DNA from: Macrothele yani
Taxonomy: Eukaryota; Arthropoda; Arachnida; Araneae; Macrothelidae
DNA: 64,000 bases
Reading direction: 5' to 3'
Assembly (NCBI GenBank): GCA_039090855.1
Contig: CM077024.1
Location: 64,131,594-64,195,593 of the forward strand
The translations under genes were made by a program, and so were the position numbers. The notes under the pieces were generated by a model. It was not told the DNA's origin. It worked only from the letters and a program-made list of their open reading frames with translations, and did no database searches. Positions 12,231 through 22,088 of this stretch are shown here, one piece after another; the stretch's first letter is position 1, and every line of letters begins with the position of its first letter.

Positions 12231-13265
12231 GTGATGTGTAAGAGAATGGAAAGACTTGTCGAGTTTGAAAGTGGAATGATTATAATCATGAATTGTGACT
12301 ATAATCTGGACACGCTGATAATTACCAGCGTGAGGAAGACGGAGTCCAGCATCTCAGAAACCTCAAGCATTGTTGGCCTTTTGATGGCAGCCGAAGTGAA
12401 GGTGTTGTGGATATGGTCCGAAGAGGGACCCAAACCACTCAACGTTCCGGAAAGGGGATACCACTGTTGGTTGACCATGGAGTTGAAAGCCGGTCGTCAC
12501 GTGCTATCCGGGCCAACAGACAGTTCACAATTCAGCAGTTAACGGCAGACCCCAACCAGGTCACTCACAGAAACGTTTCCATGCGCACAATTCAGAAGTC
12601 GCTCTTGTGGATGGGCGTAAAGCGTCGACGGCCATTAATTGCACATGCCAATGGACTGTCATCGACAAGGTGCACGGAAGGATGGTGACTAGAGAAGAAT
12701 CACCTGGACCGATGACTCCAGGTTACAGCTTCAACATGGCAATGGACGGGACAGCGTTCAACGCCTCAGGGGGTCTACGGTTGCACCAGACTATATGTTT
12801 GACGGAAATAGGCCGGGGACGGCAGTATTGTGGTATGGCGATTGTGCTATGGATGATGAGTCTCCTCATCCTCGTTGAACCTATCCTCATCGTCAGAGCC
12901 TACCTAAGCATTGTTTCGGCCCAAATGTTGCCTTGGAATTTGGCCATGCACCCGGATGTCAATGGAGTACTTCCGCAAGGCAATTTTTTTTGTCACAAGG
13001 CCGGTATTATACAGGAGAAGCTCAAAGACTACGAGTATGTCGAAGCATTCTGTGCGCTCCCGTGGCCTTCAAGTTCTCCCGATTTTAACCATATCGAACA
13101 TATGTGGGAAGAAGTGGAGCTCAGCATTCGCAAGCCCACGCCAGTGTCTCACTCCGGAAAGTCATTCTATCCATCTGAAACACAATACAATCTGTAATTG
13201 ATGCCCCGTCGGTGCAAGCGGCTATCGAGGCGAAAATCGTCCGAATACGCTATTTAGTCTCATTT
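12231..13265 (+). pseudogene. Decayed Tc1-like transposase
   Basis: Pieces in different frames resemble Tc1 transposase. Near 12407-12620 are VRRGTQTTQRSGKGIPLLVD and a FTIQQLTADPNQ helix-turn-helix linker. Near 13010-13130 is EKLKDYEYVEAFCALPWPSS followed by SPDFNHIEHMW, the region of the catalytic Glu. An AAIEAK C-terminus lies near 13222. Frame shifts and loss of the first catalytic block make it non-functional. Termini were not recognised. Confidence 0.8.
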
Positions 13266-14456
13266 CTGCCAGTACTGATTCTTGTTTTTCATTTATCAAA
13301 CTGGTGAAATGATTGCCTGAGGTTATCAAATTATGCTCGAATGATGAAAGGAAGAGAATTAAGTGAATGATTCCGTGGTTTCGTAAAGTTTTTTCTTGTT
13401 CTGATGCAATGATCAAGTGGAGTCTGTGTTGATTCCGAAACAGTTTTTCCCCGAATCTAAAGCTATGGAGTAAAATCGATCTTGCCGGCTCTCATCATGT
13501 CACTTATTTGGACTCCGCCATTTCCAGAATCAAATCTATATCAGAAGGTAACATTTCATAATGTGGAAAAAGTTAACAGAAAATGTATCAGGCTAACAAA
13601 AATGTATCATTGTAATTTTCAGCCGAATTTGAAATATCTTAAGAGGAGTTGTTCAGATAGCATAATAAATATAAAAGTGATTAACTTTAAGGAAATGATA
13701 CCACAGAGTTCATTTTGCATCAATGTCTTTTTCTCTTCATCTTAGTTTAGGAAGAGCAGTTGTTGTACAATAGAGTCTCACGATAGAGGATTAAACATAG
13801 CGGGTAAGACAGGTGGAGCAATCTTATTAACCGGAAAATTGGCCCATTTTGTGAATCCAGTGCACTTTCACCAACATTCGCTGGAATTTACGGTTGATCG
13901 GTACTCAATGGGTAGTCCTATAAAAATACCTAAATTGGATATCCACTCATTGGTGACGTGTTTTGTTTCAGCCAATTATTTCCAGATCAGTGAGGCATCT
14001 CAACGTCGATGTGTTCAACCAATTTCTTCCAAGTAGATGCCGCTCCGAGGTTATCAGAACGACGGCGCATCGAAGCGGATCCTTGAACTTTTCAAGCAAT
14101 TTATTTTCGACTCGCGTCTCTTTTGGAAGTGTAATTGTGAAAATTCAGAGTATGAATGTACTTTCTAATAGGTAAACATGTCATCAGCTTTTCTGAAAAA
14201 AATTCAGATTTCCTTCTTTAAACAGACGGGCTCAATGCATTGTTTTCAAGTTTCAGGTTTTCAGCGTTGCACTGTTTTTCGTGTTCCTCCCATTTTTATG
14301 CCTGTCCTTCCAAAATTCTAACGATGAAATTACTTAAGAACTCAAATGATTAGCTCTACAGTTCTGCGCGTAACTCTGCATAGGTATCACAAGGAAAATG
14401 TCTATACATGGGAGTACTTTTTTTAACTATTAAAAGAAATTTTGAATATCAACTAT
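13266..14456. other. Unassigned sequence
   Basis: AT-rich, with short open frames of no recognisable family. Nothing I can support. Confidence 0.4.
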
Positions 14457-14585
14457 CAAATCTACACATGATCTCAGAAGCTTGCATAATGTAATTGGAA
14501 TGCCCGCAAAGCTTTGGAACACATCTGAAGTGCTGTTCTGTTTACTTCTCAGATAATGGTTTGTTTCAGATCATGTGTAGATTTG
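14457..14585. repeat. 18-bp inverted repeat around a 93-bp loop
   Basis: CAAATCTACACATGATCT (14457-14474) is repeated exactly in inverted orientation at 14568-14585. This may be a small foldback element or one end of a larger one; no target duplication could be assigned. Confidence 0.7.
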
Positions 14586-14698
14586 CCTGCGGGTTTCTCT
14601 CTAAAAACAAACTCTGCAGGTTTAGTTTGTATGACTCATTCAAACAAGCGCACTCAGAAGAAGCTGTTCGTAACATTTTCTTCGGCACCTTCGGCACA

Positions 14699-14741
14699 GT
14701 CGCCTTTTCAGTGCCCTTTCCAGTGGCACTGAAAAGGCGAC
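14699..14741. repeat. Perfect 17-bp hairpin
   Basis: GTCGCCTTTTCAGTGCC (14699-14715) pairs perfectly with 14725-14741 across a 9-nt loop. The surrounding 96-codon frame reads through both arms and is probably accidental. Confidence 0.85.
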
Positions 14742-14946
14742 TTTTCAACACAAGCTTCCGAGTATTTCTCAGGCGACGGGAATAAAAATCAGTCGGATGC
14801 AATTCAAGGAAACTAAGGAAGAGCATATTATGAATACCAACTAGGAAAAGAAATATTCTTGAATGACTTGAACAGTCCGAAGTAACTGGACGCGGAAAGA
14901 AAGGTAGAACACTGACTCATCATGAGCTTCTGTAAAAGAGCAAAAT

Positions 14947-15040
14947 GGAGCCAGTGCCCTAAATTAGGGACATGCAATTTTTTATAGCCCATAGAGTTGC
15001 TCATAGTGGTTGTTAAATCCCCCGCAAAATAAAATAATCT
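14947..15040 (+). mobile_element. SINE-B 3' fragment
   Basis: The CCCTAAATTAGGGAC body segment is followed by TTTATAGCCCATAGAGTTGC and a T/A-rich tail. The tRNA-like head is missing. Confidence 0.7.
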
Positions 15041-15084
15041 TTTTTTTTTTTAAAAGGAGCACTACCTCCAGAAAGTCAGAAGGG

Positions 15085-15513
15085 AAAATACCTCTGGAAC
15101 AACATACTAATATTTTGTCTCAATAGAAGCATTTTTAGTCAAGTTATGAGGGTAATGGCTGTGGAATAAATCTCGCTTCTGTGTCCTGACCTTTGACCCC
15201 ATTTCGATGATATTAAATAGAATTGGCTGAGTATACGTCCGGAACAACATGTTAAAGTTTTGTCGCAATCGAAGCATTTTTACGTAAGTTATGACGCATA
15301 AGGGCAATGGAATAGATCCTGCTCCTATATCCTCGCCTTGGATTCCATTTCACCCATTTTCAATAGGTTTCATCCCCAGGTGGTCCCCTACCACATACTA
15401 AAATTTCATCGAAATCGAACCATTTTTAAGCGAGTTATCCTGCGGACGGACAGACAGCAGACAGACAGACAAAGCTGGAGCATATACGCTTCTTCAATTT
15501 ACGGTTGGAAAGC
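15085..15513 (+). repeat. Family Y modular repeat, copy 1
   Basis: Three diverged units spaced about 148 bp contain phrases such as GGAACAACATGTTAAAG, CGAAGCATTTTTACGTAAG and TTTGACCCCATTTCGATG. The last unit ends in GCGAGTTAT, followed by a GGACGGACAGACAG run. Two further copies lie at 16174 and 18814. No coding function supported. Confidence 0.8.
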
Positions 15514-15587
15514 GTAAGAAATGACACAAATTTGGCTCTGATCCATCGTCCTCTTCACTGTAGCTCAATTCCCATGAAACTCATGCA

Positions 15588-15740
15588 ACTGACAAAGTGA
15601 CCAGTGCTTTATAGGTATAGATGCCACTGACAAAGTGACCAGTGCTTTATAGGTATAGATGCCACTGACAAAGTGACCAGTGCTTTATAGGTATAAATGA
15701 CACTGACAAAGTGACCGAGTGCTTTATAGGTATAGATGCC
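15588..15740 (+). repeat. 38-bp minisatellite, four copies
   Basis: The unit begins ACTGACAAAGTGACCAGTG and ends GGTATAGATGCC. Copies lie at 15588, 15626, 15664 and 15702 (the last is 39 bp with one inserted G). They are nearly identical, which suggests recent slippage or unequal exchange. Confidence 0.95.
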
Positions 15741-15954
15741 ACTGACGAAATAAACATATCAGAATTTGTGCATCACAAGCCACGTCGCGTGATATACATA
15801 TTAATTCCTAAATTCCTTGCCAACTGCACGAGTCTCCAAAATCCGACATTTCATCTGAAGCAACCTAATAATTTACCTGTGACACAGTTTTGCTCATTGG
15901 CAGAGTATTCGATATGATTTCATACCTTATAGCGTAATAGTCATTTGCCGGTAT
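15741..15954. other. Unassigned short spacer
   Basis: No feature recognised between the minisatellite and the tRNA-like repeat. Confidence 0.35.
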
Positions 15955-16062
15955 AGCGAAGATCGAATCCGCATCCTTCTGCTCCAGAGCCGAATGTTTT
16001 CCCAATCAAGCTATACCAACGAAGTTTGCCGCTGCAACTTTACCGTCTTGACATGTGCGTCA
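15955..16062 (-). repeat. tRNA-like repeat (possible SINE head), minus strand
   Basis: On the minus strand GGTATAG and CTATACC form a perfect 7-bp acceptor-like stem about 68 nt apart, and GATTCGATC resembles a B box. The D and anticodon arms fold poorly, so I do not call a functional tRNA. A related sequence is at 18118-18237, with a shared extension containing ATGTCAAGA, which argues for a tRNA-derived repeat. Confidence 0.5.
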
Positions 16063-16173
16063 CCTCTAACGTAGGTACGCCACATATATCCCCCCCCGAG
16101 AAAGGGCTGAATGGAATCGTAAGTTTCTGGGTTAGCCGGAGAACCACGCTTGAAGGAGAGCTCACTGTAGAAG

Positions 16174-16785
16174 AAACAAATTAGTAAAATCATGCAGTGC
16201 ATTGATTATGATACTCTTTCCAACATACCAGAAATCATTACTCAAGTTATTACTCAAATTATGAGGATAATGGCTGTAGAATAAATCTCGCTCCTATGAC
16301 CTGACCTTTTACCTCATTCCGATGGTATTCAACAGAACCGGTTAAGTATATTTTCGGAACAACATGATAAAGTTTTGTCTTAATCGAATTGTATTTTTAC
16401 ATAAGTTATAACGCATAAGGGCGATGGAATGGATCCCACTCCTATGTCCTAAAATTTGACCCCATTTCGCCCATTTTCAATAGAATTCGTTCCCAGGTAG
16501 TTCCCTACCACATATTAAAATTTCATCGAAATCGAACCATTTTTGCGGAAGTTATGAAGCACAAGGGCAATGGAATGGATCCAGCTCCTATGTCCTGACC
16601 TTTGACCCCATTTCACGCATTTTCAATAGGGTTCGTCCCCAGGTATAGTCCCCTGCCACATACTAAAATTTCATGGAAATCGAACGATTTTTACGCGAGT
16701 TACCGTGCGGACGGACAGTCAGACAGACAGACGAACAAAGCTGGAGCATATACGCTTCTTTCAACCTGAGGTTGGAAGCGTAACA
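16174..16785 (+). repeat. Family Y modular repeat, copy 2
   Basis: It starts with AAACAAATTAGTAAAATCATG, the same start as copy 3 at 18814. It contains units of about 150 bp with the AAATTTCATCGAAATCGAACC phrase and ends in a GGACGGACAGTCAGACAG run followed by AAAGCTGGAGCATATACGC. Confidence 0.82.
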
Positions 16786-16882
16786 AATTCTGTCTAATTT
16801 CATACGGTGTATGGGACGAACATCACACATTTTTCGAAAAACCCAATGGCCAGGAGATTCATTTTGCGTTCGGGCGCCTATA

Positions 16883-18106
16883 CACTGAATAGCCACTTTA
16901 TTATGACCACCCCCTCAATACTTCGTTGGGCCACCTTTTGCCTTTAATACTGCGTCGATTCTTCGTGGCATGGACTGAACGAGATGTTGATAGGTGGTTT
17001 GTGGAATCTGAGATAATGCTTGATGAATAGCACTTTCCAGGAGTGTGAGATTGCAGGGTTGTGAATCCAGCTGTCTGATGTCTCGTTCAACTTCATCCCA
17101 CAAATTCTCAATGGGGTTGAGATCTGGAGATTGTGGGGGCCACCTAAGCAAAGTAAACTCACTGGCATGTTCCTGAAACCAACCCTGTACAATACGAACA
17201 CTATGGCAGGAGGCATTATCTTGTTGAAAGTAGCCATCGCCATTGGGATAAACCATCCACATGACAGGATGCACTTGGTTCGCAACGATGTTTAGATATG
17301 ATGTGCCAGTCAGACGTTGATCAACACGAATTAAAGGGCCCAAAGCATGTCAGGAAAACATTCCCCAAACCATAACGTTGCCTCCACCAGCTTGAAGGGT
17401 TGTAGCAATGCATTTGGGGTCCATGCTTTCGTGCTGTTTCCGCAAAATTTTCACTCGGCCATCGGCATGGTGCAACTGAAAACATGATTCATCGGACCAC
17501 ATAATTTGTTTCCAATTATCGACTGTCAAATCCTTGTGCTCCTGTGCGAACTGGAGACGTTTTCCCTTGTTAACTGCAGGCAGCAAAGGTGTTCGAACAG
17601 GCCTTCGGCTGCCATATCCCATCCGATGCAATATACGGCGAACAGTGCGTGCAGAGATCATTTGAGGGGATCCTTGATTAAGATGGTGTGTAATTTGCTG
17701 CACTGTTGCCCTTCTGTTGTCTGTTACCAGTCTGGACACTCTCCATTCTGCCCGAGCAGTAACTAGTCGCCAATGAAGACCACAAGTTGAACGTTGGGAC
17801 CCAGGTTTTTGGCTGACAGTCCAGTCTTTAAACACTTAAACAACAGGTGCTCTGGAATATTTCACGAATGCGGCAGTTTCGGTGATATTAGCTCCATGGC
17901 TCCGAGCTCCTACAATCATCCTACGTTGAAAGTCCGTCAAATCGCATTTTTTACCCATCTCGTCACCCAAAAATCACTACTACTACTGTCGCAAGCACTA
18001 AGCTTTCCCTTTTTATACTAGCCTCGCCCTCTGGCGGCAACAGCGTGCAGCCATAGCTCATTTGCTTAAAACTGTCAAGTGGTCATAATAAAGGGGCCAC
18101 TCAGTG
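16883..18106 (-). mobile_element. DD36E Tc1-like element, decayed copy
   Basis: The terminal inverted repeats begin CACTGARTRGCCACTTTATT and are flanked by TA. The element is 1224 bp and is collinear with the intact copy at 34678-35898. Confidence 0.92.
16915..17958 (-). pseudogene. DD36E Tc1-like transposase, two nonsense codons
   Basis: The frame can be followed from the ATG at 17958 to the stop at 16915, but is interrupted by a Lys-to-TAA change just before VFKDW (near 17838) and a Trp-to-TGA change within the FSWHALG segment (near 17345). One extra codon lies near 17768 relative to the intact copy. All three catalytic blocks are still visible: WSDESCFQL, FQQDNASCH and SPDLNPIENLW, with 36 residues between the last two acids. 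It is a relic of the same family as 34710-35750. Confidence 0.92.
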
Positions 18107-18117
18107 TATAACGTAAC

Positions 18118-18237
18118 ACAAATTTGCCGGTGGCAGCGATGGAATCCACTATCCGTCTGCTCCGGAGCCGAATGTTTTCCCAATTAAACTACACTGAAAA
18201 GTTTGTCGCTGCAAATTTGCCATCTTGACATGTGCTT
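18118..18237 (-). repeat. tRNA-like repeat, second copy, minus strand
   Basis: It shares AATTGGGAAAACATTCGGCT and the ATGTCAAGATGG extension with the copy at 15955-16062. The B-box-like region is degraded. It abuts the right end of the DD36E element. Confidence 0.45.
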
Positions 18238-18813
18238 TACAATCTTCAGAGCTTGTTTCAATGTGATTTTTATTTTTTGTTGTGCTTATCACTGTTATCA
18301 GATTTCATAAGTTCTTTTTGTACTTTTTTACCCTGTTAAATCAGGATCTCCTTCGCACAAATCTGCAGTGAAATCATGTCATACTATAGAGCTTCAGAGC
18401 ATATACTTGCTGGATGCTCACGGAATGGTGTGCTTTATGTAAAGCTGGGCTGGGTCATGGCTTAGTGTCACTGAATCAATCATACTCTTCCATCAGAATA
18501 TATCAGCATACTTTCATTATGAAAGGATTTCATATCGAGAGCAGCCAGTGCATATAGATTTTTTTCGATTCTGAAGACCCATATTATTTTTCAGATTGCA
18601 TAGAAAATAAAAATAGCTTCGTGCTATTCCTACGGAAATTTCATGCGTAATGTTGATCAAAGTTTCAGGAAAACCTATGAGGCGGAAGAAAAAAAAATCT
18701 GTTTACCGTAAAACATAGTGGAATACATTTTCGCATTATTCTAATTATAATTCAGTTCTTCTGAAAATGACGACATCCTCACTTAGGCTGTGGTCATTTT
18801 GAAACAGGGTTTC
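18238..18813. other. Unassigned AT-rich sequence
   Basis: No gene or repeat recognised. Confidence 0.4.
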
Positions 18814-19408
18814 TTGAAACAAATTAGTAAAATCATGCAATGCATTGATTATGATACGCTTTCCAACATACCAGAAATCATTACTCAAGTTAAGAGGATA
18901 ATAACTGTGGAATAAATCTCGCTGCTGTGCCTTGACCTTCGACCCCATTTCGATGTTATTCAACAGAATTGGATCAGTATACCTCCGGAACAACATACTA
19001 AAGTTTTGTCGCAATGGAAGTATTTTTGGTAAATTTATGAGGATAATGGCTGTGGAATAAATCTTGCTCTTATGCCCTGACCTTTGACCCCATTTCGATG
19101 ATATTAAACGGAATCGGTTCAGTACATCTCCGGAACAACATGATGAAGTTTTGTCGCAATCAAAGCATTTTTACATAAGTTATGACACATAAGGGTGATG
19201 GAATGGATCCCGCTCCTATGTCCTGACCTTTGACCCAATTTCGTCCATTTTCAATAAAGTTCCTTCCCAGGTTGTACCCTATCGCATACTAAAATTTCAT
19301 CGAAATCGAACCATTTTTACGCGAGTTATTGTGCAGACGGACGAACAGACAGACGGACAAAGCTGGAGCATATACGCTTCTTCAACTTACGGTTGGAAAG
19401 CGTAAAAA
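18814..19408 (+). repeat. Family Y modular repeat, copy 3
   Basis: Full-length by comparison with copy 2. Units recur near 18985, 19130 and 19280 (GGAACAACATAC / GGAACAACATGATG / CATACTAAAATTTCATCG). The end is a GGACGAACAGACAGACGGAC run and AAAGCTGGAGCATATACGC. Confidence 0.85.
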
Positions 19409-19550
19409 AACGATATTCTCACTTGTGCCAACAAGGTTTCCTGATAAAAAGAAATAATTTTGCTCAAATGATTTATTTAAAACTTGCAGGAGCGAATTAA
19501 GATCCTTGAGACCTGTTTTAAAAATTCCATCGTTCTTTTGCTCCATTCAT

Positions 19551-21946
19551 AACAAGAAAGATGACACCGAATTTGCGGGTGTAATAAGCACGTCTTTTGA
19601 ATCCGTTCTGACGCAAATTAAATTTATCAAAGCTATTCAAAGTCAATGGAACCGGTATGGAAAACAATAGTATCTCACGGAAGAAAGACGTTTTTCAATT
19701 TTTAATCCCTCAGATATTCCTGTAAACGGAATCGTGAGCGTACGCCCTCTGGTTGCAGACTTGTTCGTTAAGAAAAACATGAATTTATATGAGAAACATT
19801 TCGCACCGGAAACGCTCTCCAACACAGAAATAATTTTTCAAATCGAGCTCTTAGAAACAGAGATATCGACAAAAATAAGATGTGACTTTACGTCCCCTGG
19901 TGGGAAAACCATGCATTATTTTAGGAAGAAAGTACTCTCAAAAGGTTTTTCCATATGAGCATTATCGGTCCAAGTAAAAAAACATTTAGTCGATTTTTCA
20001 GGAGCCCAGATTTTGCTATAAATACAGCAGAAACAGAAATTAACACTTATGCCTCCTGGTGGCCAAACCATTCTTTACCAAACATTGGAAGTTATGTGAA
20101 AAATATTTTCCATCAGGTCGTGTATGCGATACAGGAAGAATTTTTCAAATCGGAGTTTTAGAAGCAGAAATAACGCAGAAAACGCAGTTTAGCTTTGTGC
20201 CCCTAGTGGAAAATCTGTGATTTACTTGAAAATTTTGAATTTATAGGAAAAACATTGCGCATCGGAAACACTATCCAACAAAGAAAGACATTTTTCAAAA
20301 CGGACTCCTAGAAGTAGAGATATTAACAAAAATAAGATATACATCAACGCCCCCTGGCGCAGAAGCCATGCATTATTTCAAGTAGAAAATATTTCTAAAA
20401 GGTTTGTCGACAGAAGTAGTATCGGTGAACAAATCACTTTTGTTTCAATCGAGATTTTAGAAGCTCATATTTTGCTGCAAATACATCAGAAGCGGAAATT
20501 GAGGCTTACGCCACCTGGTGGCTAAACCATTTTTCAAAAATTAGAAATCATGTGCAAACGATTTCCCATCAGGAGCAGTATCCGGTGCAGAAAGAATTTT
20601 TCAAATCGGAGATTTAGAAGCAGCGATATAGGGGGAAAGCAATTTACCATTACGCCCCATAGCGGAAGGTCTATGAATCAATTGAAAATTTTGAAGTTAT
20701 ATGAAACACATGTCACACTGGAAACGTTATCCAACAAAGAAGACATTTTTCAAATCGGACTCCTAGAAGTCGAGATATTGACAAAAATAAGATATACATT
20801 TACACCCCCTGGCGTAGAAACCGTGTATGATTTTAAAAAGAAAATGTTTCTAAAAGGTTTGCCGACATGAGTACTATCTGTCTACAAACGACGATTTTTG
20901 TCAGTCAAGAATTTAGAAGCTCATATTTTGCTGCAAATACATCAGAAGCGGAAATTAAGATTTACGTTCCCTGGTGGCCAAAATATTTTTTTACAAAAAT
21001 ATTATAAATTATGTGCAAACGATTTCCCATCAGGAGCTGTATCCGGTGCAGAAAGAATTTGTCAAATCGGAGATTTATAAGCAGAGAAATAGGGGAGAAC
21101 ACAATTTACCCCTACGCCCCCTAGCGGAAAGTCTATTAATTACTTGAAAATTTTGAAATTATATGAAAAACATGTCACACTAGAAACACTATCCAACAAA
21201 GAAGGAATTTTTCAAATCGGACTCTTAGAAGTAGAGATATTGACAAAAATAGGATATACATCTACGCCACCTGGCGGAGAAACTGTGGAATATTTTAAGT
21301 AGAAAATATTCCGAAAATGTTTAGCGATGTGAGTGGCATCAGTCCATGAAAGAATTTTTTCAATCGATAATTTAGAAACTCAGATTTTATGGCAAATACA
21401 TCGGAAGCAAAAATTAACACTTACGCCCCCTGGTGGCCAAAGTATTCTTTACCAAAAATTTGAAATTATGTGCAAAAGATTTTTCCATCAGAAGTATCCG
21501 CTAAAGAAAAAAAAAATGTTCAAATCGGAGTTTTAGAAGAAGAGTTATCGGGAAAAACGTAATTTACTTTTACGCCCCCTAGCGGAAAATCTATGCGTAA
21601 TTTGAAAAAGTAACTATATCTAAAATACTCTTCGACATAAATGGAATCGAAAGACAAAAGAATTGTTTCAATCGGATGTTTAGAAGCAAATATGTGGAAT
21701 AAGACGTATTTTTGAATTCAACATCATCTGCATTTCGCACCCTAGCGGCGAAATTGTACATCGTAAAAAAAAAACCGAAATAAAATATCATCATTCGCAT
21801 ACTTCAAGCTTCCCATTGCAAAAAGAATTTTTCAAATCGGACTGATAGTTGCAGAGATATCGTGGGTACAGGCGGACGGACGGACTGACGGACGGACAAA
21901 CCGGTAACATAAGCACGATCTTTTTTTACAAAAGACGTACTGAAAA
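19551..21946 (+). repeat. Family X modular tandem repeat, copy 3 (longest)
   Basis: It starts with AACAAGAAAGATGACACCGA and ends at ACAAAAGACGTAC. C-rich cores occur near 19742, 19890, 20050, 20195, 20347, 20509, 20652, 20803, 20967, 21113, 21264, 21424, 21573 and 21735, so spacing is 143-164 bp. The spacings repeat in groups of three (about 458 bp), indicating a higher-order unit: two CCTGGNGG-type cores and one CCTAGCGG-type core. Frames of up to 106 codons within it are repeat artefacts. The best CTCF-like site of the window is at 21421-21439. Confidence 0.9.
21421..21439 (-). promoter_or_regulatory. CTCF-like motif
   Basis: TTACGCCCCCTGGTGGCCA. On the minus strand this reads TGGCCACCAGGGGGCGTAA, which agrees at 17 of 19 positions with the CTCF consensus as I remember it (TGGCCACCAGGGGGCGCTA). 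Binding is unproven; the motif is part of a repeat. Confidence 0.55.
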
Positions 21947-22088
21947 AAGTAACAGTTAAAGAATATTTCAATATTAGACCTAATACCCAGCTAGTAGTAA
22001 GGGCGTTTGCGTTTTTAGTCAATTCATTCATAATTCCTAATTTCATTTCTTATTTTCTTACAGTGAAATTACAACGTGGTCACCGTTT

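Noticed and set aside
14495..14785. 96-codon open frame
   Set aside because: It passes through a perfect hairpin and an inverted repeat and matches no known family.
15588..15740. CRISPR-like array
   Set aside because: The 38-bp units are contiguous with no unique spacers and the DNA is eukaryotic; it is a minisatellite.
15955..16062. Functional tRNA gene on the minus strand
   Set aside because: The acceptor stem is perfect but the D and anticodon arms do not fold well, and a second copy shares non-tRNA flanking sequence, so a tRNA-derived repeat is more likely.
20550..20870. 106-codon and similar open frames in family X arrays as real genes
   Set aside because: They start and stop at arbitrary places, differ between copies, and follow the repeat unit.
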